Notes: generated by a model from the sequence alone, not told the origin. 64,000 nucleotides of DNA from Streptomyces caatingaensis (GCF_001187435.1 NZ_LFXA01000018.1:620001-684000), one strand, 5' to 3'. Shown: positions 25,791 through 37,166, numbered from the stretch's first letter. Numbers and translations: made by a program.

Positions 25791-26112
25791 GGAGTCCCCC
25801 TCGCGTCCCGCAAACCCCCGATGCGCGTTCAGAGTTACCGGACCGTGACCGGGGTGCGCCAGCAGCGCGGGATGTGCCCGGGGGCGCGCCGCCCGCTCCG
25901 TACGCCCTGTGCGGCGGCCTCCCGCGAGGAGCCGCCGCCGGTGCTCCGGAAGGGGCACACCGGACGGCGGCGTGCCGCCGGCCGCGGGCGGCGGAGAGGG
26001 AGGCCGGCAACGCGGTATCCGGCGGAGCCGGCACCGCACCACGGGGACTCGCCGGCGGCACGGCGCTTGGACGGAGCGGACGGCGGCCGGGTTCCTGGCC
26101 CGGGGCCGGGTC
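25791..26112. other. Intergenic stretch with no recognised gene
   Basis: 322 bases separate the lipoprotein start from the LysR stop, both genes leftward. Open frames exist on both strands but their translations are arginine/proline-rich and lack starts with ribosome binding sites. The lipoprotein promoter must lie near 25800-25870. No clear terminator or repeat was seen. Confidence 0.4.
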
Positions 26113-27018
26113 CTACGGGGTGTCCGGGACGGCCTCGCGCAGCAGCCGGACGGTCTCGGTGATCGCCGGGCGGCGGGCGGCGCCGGCGCGCCAGTACGCG
26201 AACAGCCGCCGCACCGGGACGGGTTCGAGCCCCAGCGCCACCACGCCGGACGGCAGCGGACCGCGGCCCAGTCGCGGGACGAGGGCGACGCCCAGCCCGG
26301 CGGCGACCAGCGCGAGCTGGGTCTGGTACTCGGTGACCTGGTGGACGAGGTCCGGCTCGTGCCCGGTGGCGCGCAGCGCCCGGACCAGCCAGTCGTGGCA
26401 GACGGTCCCCGGCGGCTGGCAGATCCACCGCTCGTGCGCCAGGTCCGCCGTGCTCAGCGGGGCGGCGCGGCCGGTCAGCGGGTGCCCGGCGGGGACGAGC
26501 ACGTCGCACGGGTCCTGGCCCAGGGCGGCGCGCTCCATGCCCTCCGGGGCGGGCAGCGGGTTGATGTCCCAGTCGTGCGCGACGGCGAGGTCGACGACGC
26601 CCTGCGCGACCAGGCCGACGGACAGGTGCGGGTCCACCTCCGTCAACCGGGCGTCCACCGTGGGGTGTTCGCGGGCCAGGCGGGCCAGGACGCCGGGCAG
26701 CAGGTCGCGCGCCGCGGTGGGGAACGCGCCGACGGTCAGCCGGCCGGTGGGCAGGCCGCGCCGCTCCTCCAGCTCCGTCTCGGCGCGCTCGACGAGGACG
26801 AGCAGCTCCCGCGCGGTCGCGCTCAGGCGGACCGCGGCGTCCGTGAGCACCACGCCCCGGCCGCGGCGCTCCAGCAGCGTGGTGCGCGTCTCCCGCTCCA
26901 GTTTGGCGATCGCCTGCGAGACGGCGGAGGGCGTGTAGCCGAGGGCGAGGGCGGCGGCGCTGACGGAGCCGTGCACGGCCACGGCGTGCAGGGCCCTCAG
27001 CCGGGGCAGGTCCAGCAC
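26113..27018 (-). CDS. LysR-family transcriptional regulator
   Basis: The protein has 301 residues. The winged helix-turn-helix at the N-terminus reads LRALHAVAVHGSVSAAALAL and TPSAVSQAIAKLERE. The effector domain from about residue 90 includes GRLTVGAFPTAARDLLPGVL and the loop VAAGLGVALVPRLG. It is divergent from a LysE-family exporter gene, an arrangement like ArgP-ArgO/LysG-LysE, so it may sense an amino acid and control that exporter. About 92 bases separate the two starts. Effector unknown. Confidence 0.9.
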   Translation of the reverse strand: MLDLPRLRALHAVAVHGSVSAAALALGYTPSAVSQAIAKLERETRTTLLERRGRGVVLTDAAVRLSATARELLVLVERAETELEERRGLPTGRLTVGAFPTAARDLLPGVLARLAREHPTVDARLTEVDPHLSVGLVAQGVVDLAVAHDWDINPLPAPEGMERAALGQDPCDVLVPAGHPLTGRAAPLSTADLAHERWICQPPGTVCHDWLVRALRATGHEPDLVHQVTEYQTQLALVAAGLGVALVPRLGRGPLPSGVVALGLEPVPVRRLFAYWRAGAARRPAITETVRLLREAVPDTP

Positions 27019-27110
27019 GTTCGGATGCTCCTTCCGGGTCGTCCTTGTCGGACTGCTTCACCCCATCATGCAGAAGCGTGAACTGGTGCTGAACGGTCGG
27101 CCGGATCATC

Positions 27111-27743
27111 ATGATCGGCATGGTGAGTCTGCACGCGGTGGCCGGCATGGCGCTGGTGGCGCTGGGGATGGTGCTCGTCCCCGGCCCCAACATGATGTAC
27201 CTGGTGTCCCGTTCGGTGGCCCAGGGCCGTCGCGTCGGGCTCGTCTCCCTGCTGGGCGTCGGCGCCGGCTTCCTCGTCCACCTGCTGGCCGCCGTCGCCG
27301 GCATCGCCGCGCTCTTCGCCGTCGTCCCCGTGCTCTACACGGTCCTGAAACTGGCCGGGGCCGCCTATCTGGCGTGGCTGGCCTGGCAGGCGCTGCGGCC
27401 GGGCGGCGCCTCCGCCTTCGACCCGCGGCCGCTGCCGCCGGACCCGCGGCGGCGGCTCCTCGTGATGGGGTTCGTCACCAACGTCCTCAACCCGAAGATC
27501 GCCGTGCTGTACGTCTCCGTGCTGCCGCAGTTCGTCGATCCGGAGCGGGGGGCGGTGCCGGTGCAGAGCCTGCTGCTCGGCCTGACGCAGATCGTCGTCG
27601 CCGTCACCGTCCACGGGCTGATCGTGCTCACGGCGGGGGCCGTGTCCTCCTTCCTGCGGCGGCGGCCGGGGTGGATGCGGGGCCAGCGGTGGCTGATGGG
27701 GGCGGTGCTGGGCGGGCTGGCCGTGCGGGTGGCGGTCGACTGA
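27111..27743 (+). CDS. LysE-family translocator (amino acid exporter)
   Basis: The protein has 210 residues with about six membrane helices. The RhtB/LysE hallmark VPGPNMMYLVSRSVAQGRR is near residue 24, and FVTNVLNPKIAVLYVSVLPQ is the conserved central motif. Such proteins export amino acids or related metabolites by proton exchange. Starts at ATG 27111, ATG 27120 and GTG 27123 are all possible; none has a strong ribosome binding site. Divergent from the LysR gene. Confidence 0.88.
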   Translation: MIGMVSLHAVAGMALVALGMVLVPGPNMMYLVSRSVAQGRRVGLVSLLGVGAGFLVHLLAAVAGIAALFAVVPVLYTVLKLAGAAYLAWLAWQALRPGGASAFDPRPLPPDPRRRLLVMGFVTNVLNPKIAVLYVSVLPQFVDPERGAVPVQSLLLGLTQIVVAVTVHGLIVLTAGAVSSFLRRRPGWMRGQRWLMGAVLGGLAVRVAVD

Positions 27744-27760
27744 CGGAGCCCCCGGGCCCG

Positions 27761-28534
27761 TCAGCCCTCGCCCGCGGTCAGGCGCCGCAGACACGCCAGC
27801 CCCGCCCCCGAGACCGCCCCGAACTCCTCCGCCTCCGCGAACCACCGCCGCTCGTACTCCCAGCAGAGCCACTCGCTGCGGCGCCCCGCCGTCCGCACGC
27901 ACTCCGCCAGCGGCAGCGCCCCCGCCCCCAGCCGCACCGGCGTCACGTCCTCCCGGGAGGCGACGTCCTTCACCTGGACGTATCCGAGGTGCGGTGCCAG
28001 CGCCGCGAGGCTCTCGGCGGGCGCCTCGCCGGCGCGCCACGTGTGCAGGACGTCCCAGAGCGCCCCGACGGCGCGGTGCCCGACGAGTGCCAGGATCCGC
28101 AGGACGTCCCGTCCCCGGGGGCGGGCGTCGTGGGTCTCCAACAGGAGCCGGACGCCCAGGGATTGGGCGAGCGGGGCGACGGCCGCGAGGCGGCGCGCGG
28201 CGGTGGTGCCGGAACCGCCGCCGGGGAAGACCCGGACGTGCGGGGCGCCCACGTCCGCCGCCAGCCGCGCGAGCGCGCCCAGTTCGGCGAGCACCGGCCC
28301 GTCCGGCCCGTCCGCGGCGGCCCGCGCGTAGCCGGCGACGCCGAGGACGGAGACGCCGGCGGACGCGAACAGCCGCGCGGCGGCGCGGCGTTCGGCCGCC
28401 GGGGAGCCGAGGTGCAGCGGCTCCTCGGGGTGCACGCGGAGCTCGACCCCGTCCCAGCCGTCGGAGCGGGCGAGCCGGACCACGTCCGGCAGGGGGAGGC
28501 CGGGCACGCCGAGGGTGGAGAACGCGAGCTTCAT
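27761..28534 (-). CDS. Sugar phosphate isomerase/epimerase-like TIM-barrel protein
   Basis: The protein has 257 residues of the xylose isomerase-like TIM barrel superfamily. It opens MKLAFSTLGVPGLPLPDVVR, with GWDGVELRV early, LLLETHDARPRGRDVLRILA in the middle and HLGYVQVKDVAS and LCWEYERRWF later. Acidic and His residues on the barrel strands (Glu and His of LETHD, Asp of LWDVLHTW, Lys of VKDV) would bind a divalent metal. The family covers epimerases, isomerases and dehydratases; the substrate cannot be read. An open frame upstream to 28747 is not protein-like. Divergent from the helicase gene. Confidence 0.78.
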   Translation of the reverse strand: MKLAFSTLGVPGLPLPDVVRLARSDGWDGVELRVHPEEPLHLGSPAAERRAAARLFASAGVSVLGVAGYARAAADGPDGPVLAELGALARLAADVGAPHVRVFPGGGSGTTAARRLAAVAPLAQSLGVRLLLETHDARPRGRDVLRILALVGHRAVGALWDVLHTWRAGEAPAESLAALAPHLGYVQVKDVASREDVTPVRLGAGALPLAECVRTAGRRSEWLCWEYERRWFAEAEEFGAVSGAGLACLRRLTAGEG

Positions 28535-28699
28535 CCCCTTCTGTTTGCCCGGCGCCTCCCCCCGGACCGGCACCTTGGGTAAAGGATTGGTAACGCTTCG
28601 CGCAGGCTGCAACCCCGCGGCGCCGCCAGGGGTCGTATGTGGCATCCGGCTTCCCGGGGGAGGCATCCGGGGGGAGGAGGGGAAGCCGGAGGGGGGAAG

Positions 28700-28731
28700 C
28701 GAGGGGCCCGGTCGTCGGACCGGGCCCCTCG
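28700..28731. terminator. Perfect 14-bp hairpin in a divergent intergenic region
   Basis: CGAGGGGCCCGGTC (28700-28713) and GACCGGGCCCCTCG (28718-28731) pair perfectly around GTCG. It is terminator-grade in stability but lies between two divergent gene starts, 61 bases before the helicase ATG, so it may be a leader attenuator, an insulator, or the end of an unannotated small RNA. Confidence 0.6.
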
Positions 28732-28791
28732 AATCGCTTCCGGGCACCCGGGCCGCCGGGGCTGTCGGTGGCCGGCTGTACCGTCGGAGCC

Positions 28792-31014
28792 ATGGTGCAA
28801 CTGGCGGTGGTCGAAGGGGTGCTCGAGCGCATCACCTACGCCAACGAGGAGAACGGCTACACCGTGGCCCGCGTCGACACGGGCCGCGGCGCGGGCGACC
28901 TCCTCACGGTCGTGGGCTCGCTGCTCGGCGCCCAGGTCGGCGAGTCCCTGCGGATGGAGGGCCGCTGGGGCTCCCACCCGCAGTACGGCAAACAGTTCAC
29001 GGTGGAGAACTACACCACCGTCCTCCCCGCCACCATCCAGGGCATACGCCGCTATCTCGGCTCCGGCCTGGTCAAGGGCATCGGCCCGGTCTTCGCCGAC
29101 CGCATCACCCGGCACTTCGGGCTGGAGACGCTCGACATCATCGAGACGGCCCCCGAGCGCCTGATCGAGGTCCCCGGTCTCGGCCCCAAGCGCACCAAGA
29201 AGATCACGGCCGCCTGGGAGGAGCAGAAGGCGATCAAGGAGGTGATGCTCTTCCTCCAGACCGTCGAGGTCTCCACCTCCATCGCCGTCCGCATCTACAA
29301 GCAGTACGGCGACGCCTCGATCTCCGTCGTGAAGAACGAGCCGTACCGCCTGGCGGCCGACGTCTGGGGCATCGGCTTCCTCACCGCCGACCGGATCGCG
29401 CAGTCCGTCGGCATCCCGCACGACAGCCCCGAGCGCGTCAAGGCCGGTCTCCAGTACGCCCTTTCGCAGTCGGCCGACCAGGGCCACTGCTTCCTGCCCG
29501 AGGAGCGGCTGATCGCGGACGCGGTCAAGCTCCTCCAGGTGGACACCGGCCTGGTGATCGAGTGCCTGGGCGACCTCGCGGCGGACGAGGAGGGGGTGGT
29601 CCGCGAGACCGTCCCCGGCCCGGAGGACGGCCGGCCGGTCACCGGCGTCTACCTCGTCCCCTTCCACCGCGCCGAACTCTCCCTGGCCGGCCAGCTGTCG
29701 AGGCTCCTGCGCTGCGACGAGGACCGGCTGGCGGCGTTCGCGGACGTCGACTGGGAGAAGGCCCTCGGCTGGCTCGCCGGCCGCACCGGCGCCGAACTCG
29801 CCCCGGAGCAGCGGGAGGCGGTCCGCCTCGCGCTGACCAGCAAGGTCGCGGTCCTCACCGGCGGCCCCGGCTGCGGCAAGTCGTTCACCGTGCGCTCCGT
29901 GGTCGAACTCGCCCGCGCCAAGCGCGCGAAGGTGGTGCTCGCGGCGCCCACCGGCCGGGCCGCCAAGCGGCTCTCGGAGCTGACCGGCGCCGAGGCGTCC
30001 ACTGTGCACCGCCTGCTGGAGCTCAAGCCCGGCGGCGACGCCGCGTACGACCGCGAACGCCCGCTGGACGCCGACCTGGTGGTCGTCGACGAGGCGTCCA
30101 TGCTCGACCTCCTGCTGGCCAACAAGCTCGCCAAGGCCGTCCCGCCGGGCGCCCATCTGCTCCTCGTCGGGGATGTGGACCAGCTCCCCTCCGTCGGCGC
30201 CGGCGAGGTGCTGCGCGACCTGCTGGCCCCCGGCAGCCCCGTCCCCGCCGTCCGCCTCACGCGCATCTTCCGGCAGGCGCAGCAGTCGGGCGTGGTGACC
30301 AACGCGCACCGGATCAACTCCGGCCTGCCACCGCTCACGTCGGGGCTGTCCGACTTCTTCCTCTTCGTCGAGGAGGACACCGAGGAGGCGGGTCGGCTCA
30401 CGGTGGACGTGGCGGCCCGGCGGATCCCCGCGCGGTTCGGCCTCGACGCCCGGCGGGACGTCCAGGTGCTCGCCCCGATGCACCGCGGCCCGGCCGGCGC
30501 CGGCACCCTCAACGGCCTGCTCCAGCAGGCGATCACGCCCGCCCGCCCCGACCTGCCCGAGCGCCGCTTCGGCGGCCGCGTCTTCCGCGTCGGGGACAAG
30601 GTCACCCAGATCCGCAACAACTACGACAAGGGCGTGAACGGCGTCTTCAACGGCACGGTCGGCGTCGTCACCGCCCTGGACGAGGTCGAGCAGCGCCTGA
30701 CGGTGCGCACCGACGAGGACGAGGAGGTCGGTTACGACTTCGACGAGCTCGACGAGCTCGCCCACGCCTACGCGGTGACGATCCATCGGTCGCAGGGCAG
30801 CGAGTATCCGGCGGTGGTGATCCCGGTGACCACCGGGGCCTGGACCATGCTCCAGCGCAATCTTCTCTATACGGCCGTAACCCGGGCAAAGCGGCTCGTG
30901 GTGCTGGTGGGCTCGCGGCGGGCCCTGGGGCAGGCGGTGCGGACGGTCGGGGCGGGCCGGCGGTGCACGGCGCTCGATCACCGGCTCGGGGCCGGAGGTG
31001 GTGTTCGTCTCTGA
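28792..31014 (+). CDS. recD2: RecD2-type ATP-dependent DNA helicase
   Basis: The protein has 740 residues of the SF1B RecD2/TraA family, a 5'-3' helicase working without RecBC. An OB-like N-terminus (VEGVLERITYANEENGYTVA) is followed by a helix-hairpin-helix region (FADRITRHFG, IEVPGLGPKRTKKI). The helicase core has Walker A LTGGPGCGKSFTVRS near residue 356, Walker B VVVDEASMLD near 430, LVGDVDQLPSVGAGEVL, and the C-terminal YAVTIHRSQGSEYPAV motif near 660. The ATG at 28792 is the RecD2-like start; the frame is open further upstream through the hairpin. It lies upstream of citA as I remember from S. coelicolor. Confidence 0.93.
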   Translation: MVQLAVVEGVLERITYANEENGYTVARVDTGRGAGDLLTVVGSLLGAQVGESLRMEGRWGSHPQYGKQFTVENYTTVLPATIQGIRRYLGSGLVKGIGPVFADRITRHFGLETLDIIETAPERLIEVPGLGPKRTKKITAAWEEQKAIKEVMLFLQTVEVSTSIAVRIYKQYGDASISVVKNEPYRLAADVWGIGFLTADRIAQSVGIPHDSPERVKAGLQYALSQSADQGHCFLPEERLIADAVKLLQVDTGLVIECLGDLAADEEGVVRETVPGPEDGRPVTGVYLVPFHRAELSLAGQLSRLLRCDEDRLAAFADVDWEKALGWLAGRTGAELAPEQREAVRLALTSKVAVLTGGPGCGKSFTVRSVVELARAKRAKVVLAAPTGRAAKRLSELTGAEASTVHRLLELKPGGDAAYDRERPLDADLVVVDEASMLDLLLANKLAKAVPPGAHLLLVGDVDQLPSVGAGEVLRDLLAPGSPVPAVRLTRIFRQAQQSGVVTNAHRINSGLPPLTSGLSDFFLFVEEDTEEAGRLTVDVAARRIPARFGLDARRDVQVLAPMHRGPAGAGTLNGLLQQAITPARPDLPERRFGGRVFRVGDKVTQIRNNYDKGVNGVFNGTVGVVTALDEVEQRLTVRTDEDEEVGYDFDELDELAHAYAVTIHRSQGSEYPAVVIPVTTGAWTMLQRNLLYTAVTRAKRLVVLVGSRRALGQAVRTVGAGRRCTALDHRLGAGGGVRL

Positions 31015-31182
31015 CCGGTTTACCAATCGGGGCGAAGGGGGCAGGATGGCCAGCCGGACGGCACTCAGTGCCGTCCATGGGCCCTATGGCCGACCCCGAG
31101 TGCACGTACCACGTCCAAATGGGGGAAGGTAGGGGTAGTCAGGGCACCTCAAAGAAGAGGCACAACGTCGGTGAGGGATGAC

Positions 31183-32472
<1,290 letters not shown>

Positions 32473-32491
32473 CGCGAGGGAATCACCGCTG

Positions 32492-32520
32492 CGCGGGGCC
32501 GCCACGGCGGCCCCGCGTTT
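32492..32520 (+). terminator. citA terminator
   Basis: CGCGGGGCCGCC (32492-32503) and GGCGGCCCCGCG (32506-32517) form a 12-bp perfect inverted repeat with only two bases between, so the inner pairs form the loop. TTT follows. It begins 20 bases after the citA stop. Confidence 0.85.
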
Positions 32521-32609
32521 CCCGTCCCCGGCATCCGGTGGCGTTTCCCCGCCCGGGTTCCGCGACAGCGCATGCGGGCGACAGCCAAACGCATGTAGAC
32601 GGCATCTAT

Positions 32610-32660
32610 GAAAAGCGCCCCGCATCCGATCCCCCCACGGGTCGGAGCGGGGCGCTTCTC
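32610..32660. terminator. Second, long bidirectional hairpin after citA
   Basis: GAAAAGCGCCCCGC (32610-32623) pairs with GCGGGGCGCTTCTC (32647-32660), apart from one mismatch in the outer part. An inner stem (TCCGATCC with GGGTCGGA) fills the middle. It lies between convergent citA and the HTH gene and looks like a backup terminator. Confidence 0.75.
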
Positions 32661-32931
32661 GTTCCCGGAACGGATTCCCCCCACGGGATCCGTCCGGGAG
32701 CCTGTGTGCGCCGTGCGCCCAGTGCTCCGCACGCGATCTGCCGGGACAACGTACGGACGGGAGGGCCGCTCAAAGCTCCCCGGGTACGTGCCCCGGCCAC
32801 GCGTGGCCGGCCCGTCCCCCAAGACGATCCAGCACTGCCTGGTTAGACCAATCCACCCCCGGAATGGTTACCCCCGAATCGCTGTGATCTAGGTCTCTCG
32901 TTCTCGCCGGCAAACGCGGACATAAATAGGC
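32661..32931. other. Intergenic stretch between terminators, nothing recognised
   Basis: The gap between citA and the HTH gene totals nearly 500 bases. Apart from the three hairpins it holds no frame with protein-like composition, and no promoter or repeat was identified. Confidence 0.4.
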
Positions 32932-32958
32932 AAGGACCCTGCGTAAATCAGGGTCCTC
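32932..32958 (-). terminator. Terminator of the HTH gene
   Basis: AGGACCCTG (32933-32941) and CAGGGTCCT (32949-32957) form a perfect 9-bp stem with a seven-base loop. It starts nine bases beyond the stop of the leftward HTH gene. Confidence 0.8.
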
Positions 32959-32966
32959 GCCCGCTG

Positions 32967-33173
32967 TCAGTCGCCCCGGCCGCGGCGGGCCCGGTTGCCC
33001 GGCCGGGAGGCGACCCACAGCCGGATCGTGTCGGCGAACCAGTACGGTCTGCCGCCCTCGTTGAGATCCGGAGCCGGCATCAGGCCGTGCTTGCGGTACG
33101 AGCGCACGGTGTCGGTCTGCACTCCGAGGTGTGCGGCGATCTCCTTGTAGGACCAGAGCCGGCGGTCGGTCAT
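32967..33173 (-). CDS. Small helix-turn-helix DNA-binding protein (MerR/excisionase-like)
   Basis: The protein has 68 residues: MTDRRLWSYKEIAAHLGVQT then DTVRSYRKHGLMPAPD, a winged HTH of the MerR/AlpA/excisionase class, and a basic tail (SRPGNRARRGRGD). AGAGG lies seven bases upstream of the ATG at 33173. No integrase or phage gene is next to it, so it is probably a chromosomal regulator, perhaps of the divergent methylmalonate-semialdehyde dehydrogenase, rather than an excisionase. A long upstream open frame in phase is an artefact of GC content. Confidence 0.82.
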   Translation of the reverse strand: MTDRRLWSYKEIAAHLGVQTDTVRSYRKHGLMPAPDLNEGGRPYWFADTIRLWVASRPGNRARRGRGD

Positions 33174-33527
33174 CTCTCGCACCTCTCCGCGGCGCCGCGG
33201 GGCGGAGGGGGCTCCGTCGGGGGGACCGCGGCGCTGCCTTCGTTCGTGGTCGGTGAGCCTGACGTGACGGTCGGCGGGCGACGGGCGGCGGCGCGGGCTT
33301 GTGGGACGGCTGTCGCGGAAGGCGGACGGAGTGGTGACGGTTGTGACGGGGGGGCGACGTGGTGTTCGACGGCGGGCGGGGGCGGCGGGCCGGGGAGGGG
33401 GGTTCGGGCGCGGGGCGGGGAAGTGTCCATGCGGCGGCCCCGACGGCCGACAGTGTGCCGGGGGCGCGCCCCGCCCCCGCGTGGTGGGATGTGCCCGCCG
33501 CTTCCCGACGCGAGAGGTGCTGAGCCG
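33174..33527. other. Divergent intergenic region between the HTH gene and mmsA
   Basis: 354 bases, extremely GC-rich with G-runs around 33340-33420. No gene is supported: frames on both strands give Arg/Pro/Gly-rich translations. Promoters for both divergent genes must lie here, but no -10/-35 pair or palindrome could be picked with confidence. Confidence 0.4.
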
Positions 33528-35024
<1,497 letters not shown>

Positions 35025-35034
35025 GCGGCCGGCG

Positions 35035-35058
35035 GGTGGGGGCGCCGCCGCCCCCACC
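35035..35058. terminator. Bidirectional terminator between mmsA and the PH-domain operon
   Basis: GGTGGGGGCG (35035-35044) and CGCCCCCACC (35049-35058) form a perfect 10-bp stem with a CCGC loop. It fills the 38-base gap between two convergent stop codons. Confidence 0.75.
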
Positions 35059-35062
35059 GCGC

Positions 35063-36553
35063 TCAACCGCCGGACGGCACCGGTTCCGTGAACTCCCGCA
35101 GCCAGCCGGGGGTCGCCGCGTCGGCGAAGGCGACGGCGGAATCGGCCGCCATGTCCCGTATGGGGTAGGCGTCCTCGCCGCCCGCGACGGCGGGGGTGGC
35201 GGTGACGACGCCGGCGCGCCGGGAGAACGGGGTGTCCGTGAACGTCCAGGCCAGTACGGACGCCCGGTCGAGGACGACCGTTTCGCCGCTCAGGGCGCCC
35301 GAGCGGACGAGCAGCCAGCGGCCGCGCACCGCGTGGCCGAGGGCGCGGTACGCGGCCCCGGCGAGGAGGCGGGCGAGGGGGACGGCGAGGAGGAGCCAGG
35401 CCGCGGCGCACCACAGGAGGACGGGGGCCAGCAGCGCCCCCAGCACCCCCAGGGCCACCGCCACCGGGGCGACCGCCCACGTCAGGAGGCGGACGAAGCG
35501 GCGGCGGCGCGCCACGCGGGGGTGGGGCAGGAGCCCGTCCGTCCCGACGGGCTCGCCCAGGACGCCGGCGCAGACGCGTACCGCCTCGGAGCGCGGGGCC
35601 GGGGGCAGGAGCGTGCTGCGCTTGCGGTTCTCCTCGCGGTCGCCGAGGCCGCTCGCGACGGCCCGTACCGCCGCGCCGCCGCCGGAGCGCAGCAGCAGCG
35701 GCTCGCGCAGGACGACGCCGCGCAGCCGGGATCGTTCGATCGACACGGAGCGGGTGGTGAACAGGCCGTGGCGGACGCGGAGGGTCGCGTCGTCCGTCCA
35801 CTCCAGGCGGTAGCCCCACCAGTTCTCGGCGTAGAGGGCGACCGCGCCCACGACGCCGAGGGCCGTGACGGCCAGCAGTCCGGCGGGGACGGTGAGCCAG
35901 AGGGCGCTCCGTCCGAACGCGTCGAAGGCCCGCCGCACGACGCCGATCCGCCAGGGCTGGACGCCGATGCCGTCCAGCACCCGCCACACCGCCCCGCCGG
36001 CGGCGAGGACGCCGCCGAACACCCAGAAGGTGAGCGGCGCGTAGCGCAGCCGGCGCGGGTCGGCGGTGGAGAGGACGGGCTCGGTGGCGTCCACGGACCC
36101 GGCGCGGGCGAGGAGTTCGCCGCGGAGGCGCTCGGCGCCCGCCCGGCCGAGGGCCTCGAGCTTCAGCTCGCCGCTGTGCCCGCCGGTGCCGGCCCGCAGG
36201 ACGACCAGGCCGAGGAGGCGCTGGACGGGGCTGGCGGTGAGGTCGACGTTGCGGATCCGGTGCAGGGGGACGGCGCGGACCCGCCGGGTGAGCAGGCCGG
36301 AGCGCACCTCGACGGCGTCGGCCGTGACGCGGTACCGGGTGAGGCGCCAACTCAGCGCCCCCGCACCGGTGATGGCGGCGAAGACGGCGCCGATGACCGC
36401 GAGGGTGATCCAGGCGCGGGTGCCGAGGCGCCCGCCGGTGGCCAGCGCGGTGAGCGCGAGCGAGCCGAGCGGGGCGCCGAGCCAGGCGCAGTGGGCGAGC
36501 GGGGTGCGCGGGTCGAGGCGGCGCCAGCCGCCCGCGTGCCGGGGGGCGTTCAC
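35063..36553 (-). CDS. PH-domain (bPH2/YdbT-like) membrane protein
   Basis: The protein has 496 residues with several membrane helices and repeated bacterial PH-like units: WRLTRYRVTADAVEVRSGLL near the N-terminus, YRLEWTDDATLRVRHGLFTT in the middle and a third unit with RGRWLLVRSGALSGETVVLD. This is the YdbT layout. The GTG at 36553 overlaps the stop of the upstream PH gene by four bases (GTGA), so the two are co-translated. YdbS/YdbT pairs in other bacteria are membrane proteins of poorly known role, linked in Bacillus to resistance against competitor antimicrobials. Confidence 0.85.
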   Translation of the reverse strand: MNAPRHAGGWRRLDPRTPLAHCAWLGAPLGSLALTALATGGRLGTRAWITLAVIGAVFAAITGAGALSWRLTRYRVTADAVEVRSGLLTRRVRAVPLHRIRNVDLTASPVQRLLGLVVLRAGTGGHSGELKLEALGRAGAERLRGELLARAGSVDATEPVLSTADPRRLRYAPLTFWVFGGVLAAGGAVWRVLDGIGVQPWRIGVVRRAFDAFGRSALWLTVPAGLLAVTALGVVGAVALYAENWWGYRLEWTDDATLRVRHGLFTTRSVSIERSRLRGVVLREPLLLRSGGGAAVRAVASGLGDREENRKRSTLLPPAPRSEAVRVCAGVLGEPVGTDGLLPHPRVARRRRFVRLLTWAVAPVAVALGVLGALLAPVLLWCAAAWLLLAVPLARLLAGAAYRALGHAVRGRWLLVRSGALSGETVVLDRASVLAWTFTDTPFSRRAGVVTATPAVAGGEDAYPIRDMAADSAVAFADAATPGWLREFTEPVPSGG

Positions 36554-37065
36554 GCGGCGTCCTCCCGTACGGCGCGCACGGCCTCGGCGACGCGCTCGGC
36601 CATGGCCCGGGCGTCCTCCTCCGCCAGTCCGGCGATCTTCACGGCGCCGGCCGTGGAGGCGGTGGTGACGGTGACGGTGGCGAGCCCGTAGCGCCGCTGG
36701 AGCGGGCCGATCCCGGTGTCCACCGTCTGCACCCGCGACAGCGGCGCGATGCGGCGCCGCTGGAAGAACCAGCCGCTCGCGGTGTAGACGGCCGATGCGC
36801 CGACCTCCCAGGCGTGGACGCGGAAGCGCCAGGCGGGCATGGCCAGTTGGTAGAAGAGCGCGGGCGCGACCAGCACGGCCGCCACCAGGGGGCCGAGCCA
36901 GGGCAGGGCGCCGGGGAAGAACAGCGCGGAGAGGACCAGCAGGGCGGCGGCCGTGAGCAGCAGCGGGCCGGAGACGGTGAGCAGCGCCTGGAGGGCCCAC
37001 CAGCGGCGGGCGCGGGGATCGACGCGGTGGCGCGGCGGCCGCAGTCGTATCCGGGTACCGGTCAT
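36550..37065 (-). CDS. PH-domain (YdbS-like) membrane protein
   Basis: The protein has 171 residues. Two membrane helices (LLLTAAALLVLSALFF and LPWLGPLVAAVLVAPALFYQ) are followed by one bPH2 domain with FQRRRIAPLSRVQTVDTGIG and RRYGLATVTVTTAST, the typical YdbS signature. It is the first gene of the leftward two-gene operon; its promoter shares an intergenic region with the divergent TetR gene, where a large inverted repeat lies. Confidence 0.87.
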   Translation of the reverse strand: MTGTRIRLRPPRHRVDPRARRWWALQALLTVSGPLLLTAAALLVLSALFFPGALPWLGPLVAAVLVAPALFYQLAMPAWRFRVHAWEVGASAVYTASGWFFQRRRIAPLSRVQTVDTGIGPLQRRYGLATVTVTTASTAGAVKIAGLAEEDARAMAERVAEAVRAVREDAA

Positions 37066-37083
37066 CGCGTGGTGCCCCCGATC

Positions 37084-37147
37084 TTTCCAAGTCGATCGTA
37101 TTGGTTCCTGTGCTCGGTAGGGTATGGCAATACGCTCGACTTGGAAA
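37084..37147. promoter_or_regulatory. Paired inverted operators between the PH operon and tetR
   Basis: TTTCCAAGTCGATCGTATTG (37084-37103) recurs inverted at 37128-37147 with one mismatch, 24 bases apart. Each arm is itself an imperfect palindrome (CCAA, central CGATCG, TTGG in the left copy), so two TetR-dimer sites in opposite orientation probably control both divergent promoters. The right arm ends 19 bases before the tetR ATG. Confidence 0.75.
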
Positions 37148-37166
37148 ACGGAGAGGTGGACGCCCC

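Noticed and set aside
25871..26162. Possible small gene between the lipoprotein and LysR genes
   Set aside because: Translations on both strands are Arg/Pro/Gly-rich with no start plus ribosome binding site and no motif.
28531..31026. 831-codon open frame antisense to the helicase gene
   Set aside because: Mirror of a high-GC coding sequence with low-complexity composition; the RecD2 motifs are on the plus strand.
32967..33173. Excisionase of an integrated element
   Set aside because: The HTH fits, but no integrase, attachment repeat or replication gene lies nearby; it has its own terminator and sits between core metabolic genes.
33360..33480. G-run region as a G-quadruplex or promoter element upstream of mmsA
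   Set aside because: G-runs are irregular and expected at this GC content; nothing distinguishes them from background.
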